Origin: Porogramme epimiltina
Taxonomy: Eukaryota > Basidiomycota > Agaricomycetes > Polyporales > Polyporaceae
NCBI GenBank assembly: GCA_900155495.1
Contig: FTLJ01000502.1
Span: forward strand, 1 to 57,016
Direction of reading: 5' to 3'
DNA: 57,016 nt
Shown here one piece after another: positions 39,058 to 49,816 of the stretch; the stretch's first letter is position 1; each line of letters starts with the position of its first letter. The position numbers and the translations under genes are program-made. The notes beneath the pieces are model-generated. The model saw only the letters and a list, made by a program, of their open reading frames with translations. It was not told where the DNA came from and did not search any database.

Positions 39058-40248
39058 CTAGAACCACTGCTGGTTCCCGTGGTGGGACAAAAACGCCCCG
39101 CTGTCTTCGGGGCCAAGTTTACGTATGACGTCCATCATCATCTCAACGGACTGCATAGGCGAAAGGGGCACCCCGTCCCAGTATGGCGCATATTTCTGGA
39201 ACATTGGTAGCAGGGCCTTCAGCAACTCCGGCAGGGGATCAGGATTCTCTTCTGTGTTTACGTAGCAGTGTAAGCCAGTCAATATAACACAGATACGAAA
39301 ACGTCATCAAGCGTACTTACCTGGATCATTGCTCCAGTTATCGACGCATCCAGGGCTGAGGGAAATGACCGTGAAGCCTTCGGGCTTGAGGGCAGCGGCG
39401 ATCTTAGCGATTGCCATGTTCAACGCAGCTTTGGAGATTCCGTATGGAACGTTTGAGCCAGATCCGGAAGCGATGACGAACTCGGTGGAGCCTGCTCCGG
39501 ATGATATCCCGACTATGACCTTTGCGGTACCCTTGCGGAGAAGAGGTAGAAATGCGTTCGTAGCATGAGTTACGCCTACGACGTTGGTACGAAACTGTGG
39601 ATACAGGAGAGAATTGAGCAACTTGAAGGAGCCAGCGATCATTAACAGCTCGCTTACCGAGGTGAAGAGGTCTTCTTCCAGAGATATCTCATCGGGACTG
39701 AGTATTCGTCCATCAACACAAATGTTAATAAAGCGAATGAGGATGTCTCGCTCACTAGTCCACGATTGTCCGATTGGAGTGCTTGGCGTGAATCACTGCG
39801 CCATTGTTAATGAGGTAGTCTAAAGACCCGCCCGTGATCTTTCCGACTTCTGTGGCGGCATTCTAGTGTACGAGCGTAGCTTGCGTGAGTATATCAAATA
39901 GGACGGTAAGGAAATTATCGTTGCCTTGAGTGACGCGACATCGTCGAGGTCTCCTTGAATAACGTGCACATTGGGTGACGCCTCTGCAAGTGGCGCTAGC
40001 TTCACTGCTGTGGATGGGCTGCGCACAATTGCGAAGACCTTGTTGTCTTTGTCTTTGCTCTGGGTAGGTATTGTCAGTGTTCTGATAACACCGCAGTAAC
40101 AATAGTCATACTCACAAGGTAGCGAACCCATCCAAGCTGCGGATGACTGATCAATACTCCCGGATACCGTCGCGGAGGCAAAGGAAGGAGATGAGGGAGC
40201 ACTCACCCCTATACCACGCGATGCACCAATGATTGCGTACGAAGACAT
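39058..40248 (-). CDS. Short-chain dehydrogenase/reductase, paralogue F
   Basis: Seven exons: 40248-40207, 40136-40116, 40059-39925, 39862-39756, 39697-39658, 39594-39321, 39251-39058; 270 aa. Motifs: GASRGIG, QGDLDD, INNGA, ISSG with the catalytic Ser region intact, and catalytic Tyr/Lys in YGISKAAL; tail GNQQWF. It pairs with SDR-A rather than with its array neighbours: both have YWDGVPL or HWDGVPL in the last exon, GNQQW at the end, a Trp-Val-Arg microexon (LGWVRYL against LEWVRQL) and a GC-AG third intron. The last exon is 194 nt against 188-191 in the others. Confidence 0.88.
39863..39924 (-). other. GC-AG intron in SDR-F
   Basis: The donor reads AAG|GCAACG, at the same codon as the GC donor of SDR-A and the GT donors of SDR-B, C, D and E. 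The preceding exon is again exactly 135 nt. Confidence 0.75.
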
Positions 40249-41029
40249 CAGGGGCAAGTTGGGCAGTGTGTGCGTAAACTGGGGTGCTGCTTGAGGTCTG
40301 GAGACTCTGAAGGTGTATATGTACACAGAAGAACCTCGCTGCTTGGTCATATACGATGGAGAGGGTTATATCCCGACGGGACCGGGACACTGATAATGGT
40401 TGACACGGGACCAAATGCGCACTTCTGCTATACAGTAAGCGCAGCCCCTCACAAACGGCTCCTGTCCACCGCGACAGCATTCACATAACACTTACGACAG
40501 CACTCACATAGCACTTACGCAGGTCCAGAACCATGATCTGAGAGCTATCCGAGGGCAAGGTTATCATGTCATTACACATTCTCTTCGGTCCGATCGGTAA
40601 ACTGGTGGTCTGTGTACCTAGCATGCACCAACAACACGTTGACCTGATTTGCCGCTTCAGTCTCCACATATGGGACAGGTGCTATTAAGGAGGGGACACA
40701 CCTGCCGAGTCACATCTGCAGCACATCATGCTACTTCCTGCGCACGCAGCACACACAGATGACCTATAGCGCCGCACGGCACTTCCTTGGTCCCATACAG
40801 GGACGAGTGCTGCGCTGTCCACGAGGACAACATTTTAACGGAACCGATTCGTCTGATCTGTGTAATCGAATCAGGGCCAAGAATGATGGTCAAATGATTG
40901 TTATTGGTACAAGTCGAGCTCTGTAGGGATGTGAGTGTTGGTACATTATGATCAAGCCCCAAAGCTAGCAGCATCCAACGCCGAGAAGGGACAATGTGCA
41001 TGTAGCTCTGGTTCGTCCTGGTTTCGAAT
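40249..41029. other. Intergenic between SDR-F and urate oxidase
   Basis: No gene recognised. A short imperfect direct repeat, acagcattcacataacacttacg / acagcactcacatagcacttacg, occurs at about 40473-40519. Confidence 0.5.
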
Positions 41030-42423
41030 TCACTTGCGGGACACGGTGGCGGTAATGAGGCCGCTGGGAAGGACGATGAAGTTTATAAATAAACTGATGA
41101 CGGAGGCGTGAGAACAGTACATACCTAGGGGCCGCAAGAGGCACGAACACCTCTGCCTTAGGACTAGACAAATGGGATCGATCAACTAGAGTCACTTTGA
41201 CCAAGGCAGGGATACGCACGGAGACATGTTGTCGATCCCGATGTACTTCATGTCGACAGGGACGTAGTGTTTGTTCGGGAGCGCGTACGAAACGGTGTTT
41301 ACGAACGAGTTCTCCGCGATGATGCGCTGACCCATCTTGTAGAGCGTCGCTTGCACGCTCGCGCTCTCGTCCGTCGCAAACACCTCGAGCGTGATCCCAC
41401 GCGCAGCCGCAGCGAGGGCGTCGCCATCCCACGCCGTGCCCTTCGCCGCATCTCCGGAAACGGGCGCGTCGAAGACCTTGCCCTGGCCGTCCGCGGGTGC
41501 GGGGATCGCGAGCGGGGCGAAAGTGTAGGTGAGGTCGATCGAGGTGGAGAAGATGCGGTCGTTGACCTCCATCAGCGTGGTGTACTCGTCGCGTACGAAG
41601 TTCTCGAACGCGGAGCCGGTCGACTTGAGGACGAGGAGGTCGCGCAGGCCTGAGGTGACGTGCGCGACTATCTTGTCCTTGCCTGCAGTTGCATCGATCT
41701 ACACGAGCAAGGTAACATATGTGAGGGAGGGATGGATTCGGCGTGTGAGGGGACGAACATACCTCGACGCTGACTGTACGCTTCTCATCTCCGTCGCGGT
41801 AGAATGAGTGGGGGTGTTCCTTCGGAGTCTGACCTTCGCCCTGAGAGATTGGGACGCGCTGCCACCTGAGCTGTTCGACCGTGATGAATGCCTTCTTCAA
41901 GTGCGCATACTTGGAGACGAGATGCGTGCCGAGGTGCAGTGCGAAACGCTCCGGGACAATGACATGGGGTGAGGTCTTCGCAAGGTCTAGAGACAGGTGA
42001 AGCAGAGCGCATTCCAGGTACGTTTAGCAGGATATATGCGACATGATAGGTACGATACTCACAATATGTGATATTTTTGACTAACAAGGTAGAGAGAGAC
42101 GATGAGCGGCATCGCAAGCAATGGAATATATATCGTGCACATACTGGAGTCTGTAGCGACTACGACAGAGTTGTCCGCCTTAGTATAGCTGCAAGAGCAG
42201 GAACAGTGTCAGATCTGACGTCGCGCGACCACTCCGCATTGATCGCCGACAGGCGGAGAGTGTAATATAGAGATGAAACGTACCTAGTCTCAATGTCGCC
42301 CTCCACAAGGGCTTTGACATTGTACTCTACGACAGTGTGCCACGAGCCATCGCGGACGACTCGAAGAACACGGACCATGTCTTTGCCATAGCGGGCGTGG
42401 GACAGATAGGAGAGTTCGGACAT
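41030..42423 (-). CDS. Urate oxidase (uricase)
   Basis: Oxidises urate to 5-hydroxyisourate in purine breakdown; usually peroxisomal, cofactor-free, tetrameric. Seven exons: 42423-42284, 42188-42145, 42080-42063 (18 nt), 41986-41763, 41698-41220, 41163-41125, 41063-41030; 325 aa. Family landmarks: YGKDMVRVLRVV with the catalytic Lys (K14), ADNSVVVATDS with the catalytic Thr (T59), YYLAKTSPHVIVPERFAL, LKKAFITVEQLRWQR, HPHSFYRDGDEKRT, LVLKSTGSAFENFVRDEYTT, DLTYTF, NKHYVPVDMKYIGIDN. The C-terminus reads SRK-stop, which resembles but does not match the canonical peroxisomal tripeptide ([SAC][KRH][LM]). Longer than the Aspergillus enzyme (about 300 aa), with extra residues in the GKVFDAPVSGDAAKG loop. 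The call is certain; targeting is open. Confidence 0.94.
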
Positions 42424-43142
42424 GATGGTCTTGGGGCTTGAGAACAGGTGGGATGTGCTATGTCTTGAAGCGGAGGGTGACTGGCAGGAAACCAAGACGA
42501 GGTGCACCGAACTCGCGTAGTAGATGGGGGAGAATATAAGCAGGGAGGAGGGGACGAGACTCTTGAGTGGACGGTTGGCCAGGCTTGTCTCGATCCGTCG
42601 TTATCTTATCGTGCCGTGCCGTCATTACGTTCTTGCGTTGGAGGTTGCCTGCAGTTCGACGCGTGCAGAGAGTACTAGTGGCCGGGGCACGACAAATTGT
42701 CTGGGGTAGAGGGGGATCTGGAGGGGTATAGCGTGGATGAACATGACGTTGGCGTTGTGTGGTGTCCCGTCCACATCCTCCGTTCTGGCGCTTAAGTACT
42801 ACAAGGGCAATCACTGGCAAGGCACTCCGCTCGTACGCCGGCGCTTGTTCGACGAGGGTCATCGACGCACGTCGAGCAGCAGAAGTCAGGGCGACGCCAT
42901 TGACCGTGACCTCCTCCTGTGGCACACAAAGCTGCGGAATACAACCGCGGTCAGCTTGACACTGCGAAGCAGATCTGAGCGGTCGAGGGGGCTGAAGGCT
43001 CAGGCTGTGAGCTAGATGAAGCAGGAAGGTGTGCGACCGGAATCCGAGAATGTAGAGGACAACATAGTATGTACGAAAGATAGAAGTGGCTGCCCTGATG
43101 ACCTCCCGGCGCCCTCTTCATCCTTCTCCCACTACTTAGCCT
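42424..43142. other. Intergenic upstream of urate oxidase
   Basis: An open frame runs through much of the minus strand (43080-42458) but has no ATG, no recognisable motif and no splice partner. I treat this as promoter and leader sequence of the uricase gene plus the 3' end of the next gene. Confidence 0.45.
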
Positions 43143-44682
43143 TCAAACCTCAGGATTAGGCTGATCACAGAGCTTCCATCGCAATGACACGTTTCCCTCA
43201 GCCAAACGATCTCTCAGTGACTGTCGAACGTTTTGGTTGAAGTGCTCTCGGAGCTTGTCTCCATAGGCCCGCAGTTCCTGCCCACACCGTGCAAACTTGT
43301 TCCGCCCGACATCGTGAGACATGTCGAAGCGACGACTGGTGTTGCGATCTGCCGTGGTGATGCACTACCAGATGATACACTTTTCAGTATGATGTTTGCA
43401 ATGAGGGTAGATTGGATTACATACACTAGCCTCCGTAGAGTACCAGGTTGCACTGAGGTACCCTTCGTGGCCATCCGTCACAAGACCGAATACCGGCCAA
43501 TCCATAATACGGAGGCTAGCCAGAAACCGCACAGCACTGACGGTGCTCAGGCGTTGCGAATTCTTCAGGAATTCCAGCGATTCTTTCTTGTCAACGTTGT
43601 GATTGACGATGAGGATGGGGAGATAGAGCCGAGGAGGCGATCGTTCAGCTTGTTGTCCATCTTGGAGGTTGAACCAAGATAGGTACTGGTTCATCAAGGC
43701 CGCGAGGTCATCATAGTGACCAGACACGCTAGTGGGTGTAACGTCCACTGCTAATACCCCATCAACAACCCCTTTCCAAGGATATCTGGGAAGGCGTTGT
43801 AGATATTGTTTCTCCGGCACGGCGTCGGTTGGCGCCACTGACGCTCGTTGGCCTTCGAGGTACTGACTGGATTGCACAATGTGATCTTGGACGATGCCGA
43901 ACTCTTTGAACACTGGAGAATCGTCATCGTCCGGCTGATGTCGATTGACCCTAGTCAAATCGTCCACAATAGTCTCCAAAAGGGAGGGGTACGGGATCCA
44001 GTCTTTCCCCCCTAAATCTGAGAACTCTCCGCCCTGAGAATATTCAAGGCGCCCCTCGGCGGCATCGTTCTCAGTGCAACTGGCATAATGCATCACAACA
44101 TTTTCGCTGTGGAAGATCTATAGGAGTACGGACGATGACCCAGATAAACTTTCAACTTACTGATACACAACTCGAGTGCTTCCGCACTGCTCTTGAATGA
44201 TACGATTCCACAGACTGTTATCCGTGACTCGAGGCATGGGCCCTGCGTCGCGTCGGGGGCCCTTGTGTCCGCAATTCCCGCCAAACAGTGAGAATACAGT
44301 CACTGAATGCTATCGCAATGGAACTTCGGGAGCACACCTGATCATCAGATAAAACTTGTAAGATTCGTTCAGTTGCATTTGTGTTCGCTGTGTAGAGCTC
44401 CAAGTATTGTCGCGATGGGAAGGGCAACGTGGCCACGTGATAATCAATTGACCAGATGGCAATTGAAAGGCTTGGGAACCCGTCCCTAAGACCTTCGCCG
44501 CCATTTTCGAGAGGAGTGCAAAGCCACTTGAAGCTCCTTTAGGGCGAGTTAGAGCAATGCACAAGCCCGGATACCTCAGCGCCGGAACAAACATTGAACG
44601 AGAATGCGAAGCCACGGGCTTACCGATCATCGTTCGAAAGGATCCGCGAGTCGTCACGGGAGTCACCTTGGTTGTTATGCAT
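43143..44682 (-). CDS. Orphan basidiomycete protein, 402 aa
   Basis: I do not recognise the family. Five exons: 44682-44624, 44536-44338, 44214-44161, 44117-43427, 43348-43143; lengths sum to 403 codons with the stop. The first and second junctions are the best supported by frame; intron 2 (123 nt) is the least certain. Visible features: an acidic Asn/Asp-rich start, a WLCTPLENGGEG segment, a large soluble middle, then a conserved-looking core LYLPILIVNHN ... SAVRFLASLRI ... WPVFGLVTDG ... LSATWYST. That arrangement (a beta-strand ending near an acidic/polar residue, a helix, then a second strand) recalls other Agaricomycete orphans and is loosely reminiscent of nuclease-like folds, but I cannot claim an active site. 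No signal peptide or membrane segment. Confidence 0.6.
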
Positions 44683-45268
44683 AGTGAGTGTTTTCGACTC
44701 GGTACGAGAAATTGTCGATTCGTTTTGGTGGTTGGAGTGGGTTGCCTTGAGAATGTAGAAGAAATGGGGGACTTCGAGAGGTGATCACTCAGGCTCTGGG
44801 ATGGTATTCGGCGCTTAAAATGAGAGTACCACCGTGACCCTTTGAAATCGAGGGTGACGTTTAGCGAGAATGACTCTTACACCTCCGAGGTGTAAGGTTA
44901 GGAGAACGTTTGCGAGCGCTCTGTTTGTCTCAGAATATGGTACTAGGTTGACACTATTTCAGTATCCTCCACAAACTACCGCTTCCATGTAACTTACTAG
45001 ACACAGATGGACGTAATCATAGCTCAGTAATCCGTTGTGTATATAAGGCCGGAGGCAGCTTTCTCATGAGCAGCAACATAGTTATAACATAGTGACGCTC
45101 TCGGGTCCTAGTCCTTAGCTTAGTATGTAGACTATACCATGGAAGTCCAGGCTTTCAGGCATGTAAGTAGGGGGATGGGAGGGACAGACAAACTTACTAA
45201 ACCTGAGGCGCTCATACAAGTTGAATACATCTATCTAGGTACATCTGACTCCGCTTCTACAACGTCTC
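44683..45268. other. Intergenic between ALDH and the orphan gene
   Basis: Promoter of the minus-strand orphan gene plus the ALDH 3' end. A TATATAAGG sequence at about 45041 has no gene start within range that I can identify. Confidence 0.45.
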
Positions 45269-47387
45269 TTAGGCTATCTGAATCTTCATATGCACGCTCT
45301 TCGCCCGCGTGAGCTGGTCATAACCTGCACACACTGAATCAGCATATCTCACAAGGAGGATCAAACTTTGGATGCTCACCGAACTTGCTCAGGCTGACGC
45401 CCCGCCCACTATCCTTCACGCCGGTCCATGCGAGAGCTGGGTCGAGGGAGTCACACCTGTTTAGGAACACCGTACCGGTGTGGAGTTCGTCGATCAAGTT
45501 CAGGAATGCCTCCTGCGATGCGGGGTTGCCCGCCGCATCCGTCCATATGGACGCTGTGAGTCCGTATGGCGAGTCGTTCATCAATGCGATCGCCTCAACA
45601 TCCGAAGCAACCTTCTGAATGCCGATCACGGGCCCGAACGACTCTTCCTACAAGGTGAGAGATGTCAGGTCAATGCAGCTTATCTAGAAGGGAAAGGGAA
45701 CGTACCATCATGACTTCCATGGCTATATGTACCCGATCAGCATAAGTGCTACGACGACGACGAGATCTCGCGACTCACAGTGATTAACGTCAACGAGGAC
45801 CTGAGGAGCCACAAACGCAGTGCCACTATTGAACATATCAGCGCCATTCGTAGAGTAGACTTCAGCGGGAACGCACGCCTTCGCGACAGGGAACAGGTCC
45901 TCGGGGATGAGTGCCTTCGCGCCGGATTTGACTGTATTTGAACATGTGAGCGGGGTGATTTGCTATACTTAGAGTGGAAAACTTGCCTGCATCTGCGATC
46001 TGTTTGCGTATGCGCTCAGCGCTCGCGACGCTGCATACTGGACCAAGATTGTGTTCGGTGTTCGTGGGATCACCAAGCTTATATTTCTGCGTAGAGAATG
46101 AGTTTGGGGGGAGAAAATAGTAGGGGAGGGGCATTAACCTTGGTGAGATCAACAAATTTCTCCACGAAAGCATCGTACACCGATTCATGGACGTATATGC
46201 GCTTGAATAAAGTATTGTCATTATTTTTGTGAAGCGATCACGTGATTGAATGCACACCTCAATCGCACAGCAGCTCTGTCCAGAGTTGAAGAACGCGCCT
46301 TGAGCATTTGTTAGACATTTATTTCAGCGCGTAAACAATAGAAGTCTCGCCAGTGCTTACCATCGACGAGCTCTGCGACCGTGTAGTCCAAGTTCGCGTC
46401 CGCACGCACATACGCGGGGTCCTTGCCTCCCAGCTGGGGCGCGTATACCCATCAGCCTCGTATCTCGCCTAGCTTATCGGTAACATATCGCGCTCACCTC
46501 CAGTCCAACCCCCTTGAACCCTTTCGCCTGCGCGGCTGCGATATCGACAGCCCGACCACCCGCGACGCTTCCGGTGAACGCGACGAAGTCTACCAGTGGA
46601 TGCGCGACGGCGTGTGTCGTGAGCTTAGGGCTCAAGTGGACAACCTGAATCACGTCCTTGGGCACGCCTGCATTGTGGAAAGCGGTAGCGAAGCGTTCCG
46701 CAGAGAGCGGAGTCTGGGGGGACGGCTTGAGGACGACAGCGTTGCCGGAGATAAGTGCCGGGAGAACGGAGTTGACCATGACGAGGTAAGGATAGCTGAG
46801 GGGTGAGTCATAAGTAAGTCTATATGCATAAAGGACACGCGCGGGAAAAAACGAACGTACTTCCATGGCGCGATGACAAGGACGACGCCCATGGGGGTGC
46901 GCCTGATGAAGCGGCGGAAGCCAGGTTTGTCTGTGTCTTCGAGAGTGACATCGGAGAGCGCCTTCTCCGCGATGGACAGCATGTAATCTGCGCGGTCAAG
47001 AGTGCCGCGAACCTCCCCAGGGACTTGCGATACGGGCCTATGTCACGCTTTCAGCTTAAAAGAGACAGTCCAGGGTCGCGAATGCTCACCTGCCCATCTG
47101 AAGAGTCAGTTCCATCGGGATATCATCGCGCATCTTCCCAAACTCTTCCTATGCATAGGTGATTTTTCAAAAACGGAATCATATTGGGGCTCGCGGAGAC
47201 CACGCACCATGAATGCTCGCCCGATGGCAATGCGCTGCTGGAGCGGAACGCGCGCCCATTTCTCCTGTGCCGCCGCTGCCTTCTGGATGATTTGCTCGAG
47301 TTCGCCCTCAGAGGGGTAAGTCTTGGTGACCAGCGGCTGCTGATTGTGCGGCGTGAGCGTCGTCTGGGAGGTAGGCTCGGCGGACAT
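45269..47387 (-). CDS. NAD(P)-dependent aldehyde dehydrogenase
   Basis: Oxidises an aldehyde to the acid; substrate not assignable, although the NRCDSLDP..WTGVKDSGRG form is typical of a fungal ALDH subgroup distinct from the mitochondrial Ald enzymes. Twelve exons: 47387-47208, 47148-47090, 47037-46861, 46795-46498, 46433-46361, 46298-46258, 46201-46139, 46086-45987, 45931-45779, 45722-45706 (17 nt), 45647-45380, 45324-45269; 494 aa, normal length. Motifs: VLVIAPWNYPYL, LKPSPQTPLSAE, FTGSVAGGRAV, LELGGKDPAYV (general-base Glu), FFNSGQSCCAIERIYV (catalytic Cys), EESFGPVIGI, and SKFGYDQLTRAK near the C-terminus. Intron 8 is GC-AG. No targeting signal. Divergent from MID1. Confidence 0.93.
45932..45986 (-). 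other. GC-AG intron in ALDH
   Basis: The donor GCAG|GCAAGT fits the strong GC-donor consensus; the acceptor is ATACAG. It is needed to join ADAG to VKSGAKAL in frame; no GT donor serves. Confidence 0.75.
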
Positions 47388-47626
47388 GGCGGATGGAGTA
47401 TCGAGATGATGAAGAGGGAGTAAGAGATGAAGTCACTTTCGGATGTCATCCCGACAATCGTCCAAAGCTAATCGGGCAGACGATCTTGGGCGCCCCGCCA
47501 ACTCAATGGGCGCCTCTGCGGTAGCAACTCGTCAGTACCGCCGAGCTCAGCACTTGATACCGGCCTCGCCCCTCCTCGTTACACCAGCCACGCCGCCCTT
47601 CCATGCGCTGACAAAGTCTTTGGACC
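47388..47626. promoter_or_regulatory. Divergent promoter ALDH / MID1
   Basis: 239 bp between start codons. No TATA recognised. It must serve both genes. Confidence 0.5.
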
Positions 47627-49216
47627 ATGTTCCTCCTCCCCGCATCCCTCTTTGCCTTAGTCCAGTCTTTCCTGGTTCTCGTTGAGGCACAGCAGCAGCT
47701 CACCCTCGGCACCATCAACGACTTCAACACCACTAGCCTCCCCTCGCCGCCCACCTTCAGCCTCCCGTCCTCCTCCGACACCCGCTTCGTCTCTGTCGCG
47801 TTGTGCGCAGAGTCAGACAGCCCCCCGCGATTCTTTGTCACAAACGACACTTCCATTACGCAGCCAAGTCTCTCCGATGTTAACAACATCACCACTTTCG
47901 AAATTCTCGTCGGTTCCGAGGGATTTGGGAGTTGGTCAGGGCTGCTGACGAATGGAGGCATTCTTGCTGTCGAAGCCGGGAGTATAAGCACTTCATTTGA
48001 ACTCCTTGTCTCAACGTCTAGTGAGTGACCTATCCAGTAACTTATCCATGCACAAGGCTGACACTAACAAGATGCGACCAACGATACTGCCTACCCATTA
48101 TTTGGAGACACAACCGCTAATCAGGCCCTCATTTTCTCTCCACCCTTCGACGCACCCGAGCGAACCTTTCCCACCTTCCCCAACTACACTCTCCCTCCCG
48201 CCAACCTCACCCTCCCCTCAAAACCGTCTTCTCCACCGAACTACTCTTTAGTCTACGTCCCGACCGACTCATCACCCCTTAAAACCCTCCCCCGTACAGG
48301 TTGCGCTATCCGCACGGTCGCACAGAAGGGCACAAACAATGCTGCCATCCTTGCCTCCGCGGAAAGCGACGGCCTTTGGTTGCGCGATCCCAACGGCTGG
48401 AGATGGGAATGGTTCCTTAGTGGCTTGACACCGCGCACAAATTACACTGCGTACACGCTCCAAGACGGACAACTCGCGTCGTCGAGGCCAATCATGTTTG
48501 TGACCAAGTCAGGTAAGCACGATCCGGCCTCCCATGCCGACCATCTTATAACCCTCCTCCCAGCCTCTTTTGAGTGTCCGCTAGTACACTCTCTGCCTTT
48601 CTGTCCAACAATCGCATACGCAGTCCCTCTCCCTCCACCTCGACCCCCAACGAACCCATACACCTCATCCACACTCCCTTCAGACGTCGTATATAACATC
48701 ACTTCTGGCATGACAAACTTCACCACTGCCCTCACCACCCTCGCTTGCGGCCGCGACAACTACTCCCCTCTCGTCTCCTGCTCAGACTGCGAAGCCGCCT
48801 ACCGCACATGGCTGTGCACGATCTCCTTTCCCCGCTGCGGCGAAGCCCCGTCCAGCTCCACGACCTCCTCCGCTGCCGCCTCGACCTCCAGCTCCTTCTT
48901 CGGCGGCAGCGGCAACGCGGCGCAACAGCCCCTGCCCGCGCTTACCGCCATCCCCGCAGGCGCCACGCCGCGCAACCCCGTGCTCCCCGCGTTCAACCAG
49001 GCGTACGACGCGCTGCTGCCGTGCCTCGAGGTGTGCAACGCTGCGGATCGCGTCTGCCCGATCTTCCTGGGCTTCAAGTGCCCGCTCCCGCGCTTCACGG
49101 CTTCGCGCAGCTACGGTGTCGGCTTCATCGACTCGGGCGAGGATGGTGAAGTCGGCAATGGTGCGACCGGTGTTGGGCAGGACATGTATGGGAACGTTTA
49201 CTGCAACGGACCATGA
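47627..49216 (+). CDS. MID1: Mid1-type stretch-activated calcium channel subunit
   Basis: Regulatory, extracellularly oriented partner of the Cch1 calcium channel, needed for calcium uptake under stress. Three exons: 47627-48020, 48072-48512, 48564-49216; 495 aa. Signal peptide at residues 1-22 (core FALVQSFLVLVEA). Many N-glycosylation sequons (NTT, NDT, NIT, NYT, NLT). The conserved C-terminal Cys-rich block is clear: SFECPLVHSLPFCPTIAYAV, then CGRDNYSPLVSCSDC, YRTWLCTISFPRC, LLPCLEVCNAADRVCP, FLGFKCPLPRF, YGVGFIDSG and the end YGNVYCNGP. Length and cysteine spacing fit filamentous-fungal Mid1. A Ser-rich linker with poly-Ser lies after the SFPRC block. Convergent with P1. Confidence 0.88.
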
Positions 49217-49816
49217 ATTGTTAGGAGCCCGAGAGTGGGAGCGTGAAGGAGGCATGAGACTGCGGGGTGACAACGGACGTGTTTTCATTCCTTTGGGACT
49301 TATTGTATAACTTATTGTACTATCCGGTCTACTAGATATACATGCTCTCCTTCACGACCGCACCTTTCTCATTTACGATGGCTTCCACGTCAAGATGTTG
49401 CAGCCTACCGCAAGTCTAGAACTAAGCCTAGACTTATGGCGCTCCGAAAAGAACTCCGTTGTTATCGGGAATGTGGACTGAAAGGCCGAGCGCCGCGTTC
49501 GGAAGCTTAATCGCGGTCCAGGATACCAGACAAACGCGTGTAAACTTTCTCTTTAGTGACACTGGCGGTTCGCGCCCAGTACTACATGACGTCTTGTTGG
49601 CTACAGTACGCGCTCCGGCCGAAACCGTCCAACACACAACTTAAGCTTTTATCGTACCGATCATACAGGTGGCATACTACCTCAGACGCTGATATCAAGT
49701 GGAGAACGCACATTTACCACGAGCGAGCGAGAGGATACATTCGAACAAGAATTATCGGTGGTCAAGTTTGAAACATACGGGCACTGCAGGCACTGAATAA
49801 GCCAGCCAAGCGTACT
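49217..49816. other. Intergenic between MID1 and P1
   Basis: Convergent 3' ends. Text at 49695-49775 (gaggatacattcgaacaagaattat..agtttgaaac) resembles the region just downstream of P3 (55345-55390), so the P1/P3 duplication extends past the stop codons. Confidence 0.6.

Noticed and set aside
32278..40248. A secondary-metabolite gene cluster centred on the SDR array
   Set aside because: No backbone synthase, terpene cyclase, P450, transporter or pathway regulator lies among the SDRs; neighbours are housekeeping genes.
42458..43080. About 200-codon open minus-strand frame upstream of uricase
   Set aside because: No ATG, no recognisable domain, no splice chain to the gene; likely chance openness in the leader/promoter region.
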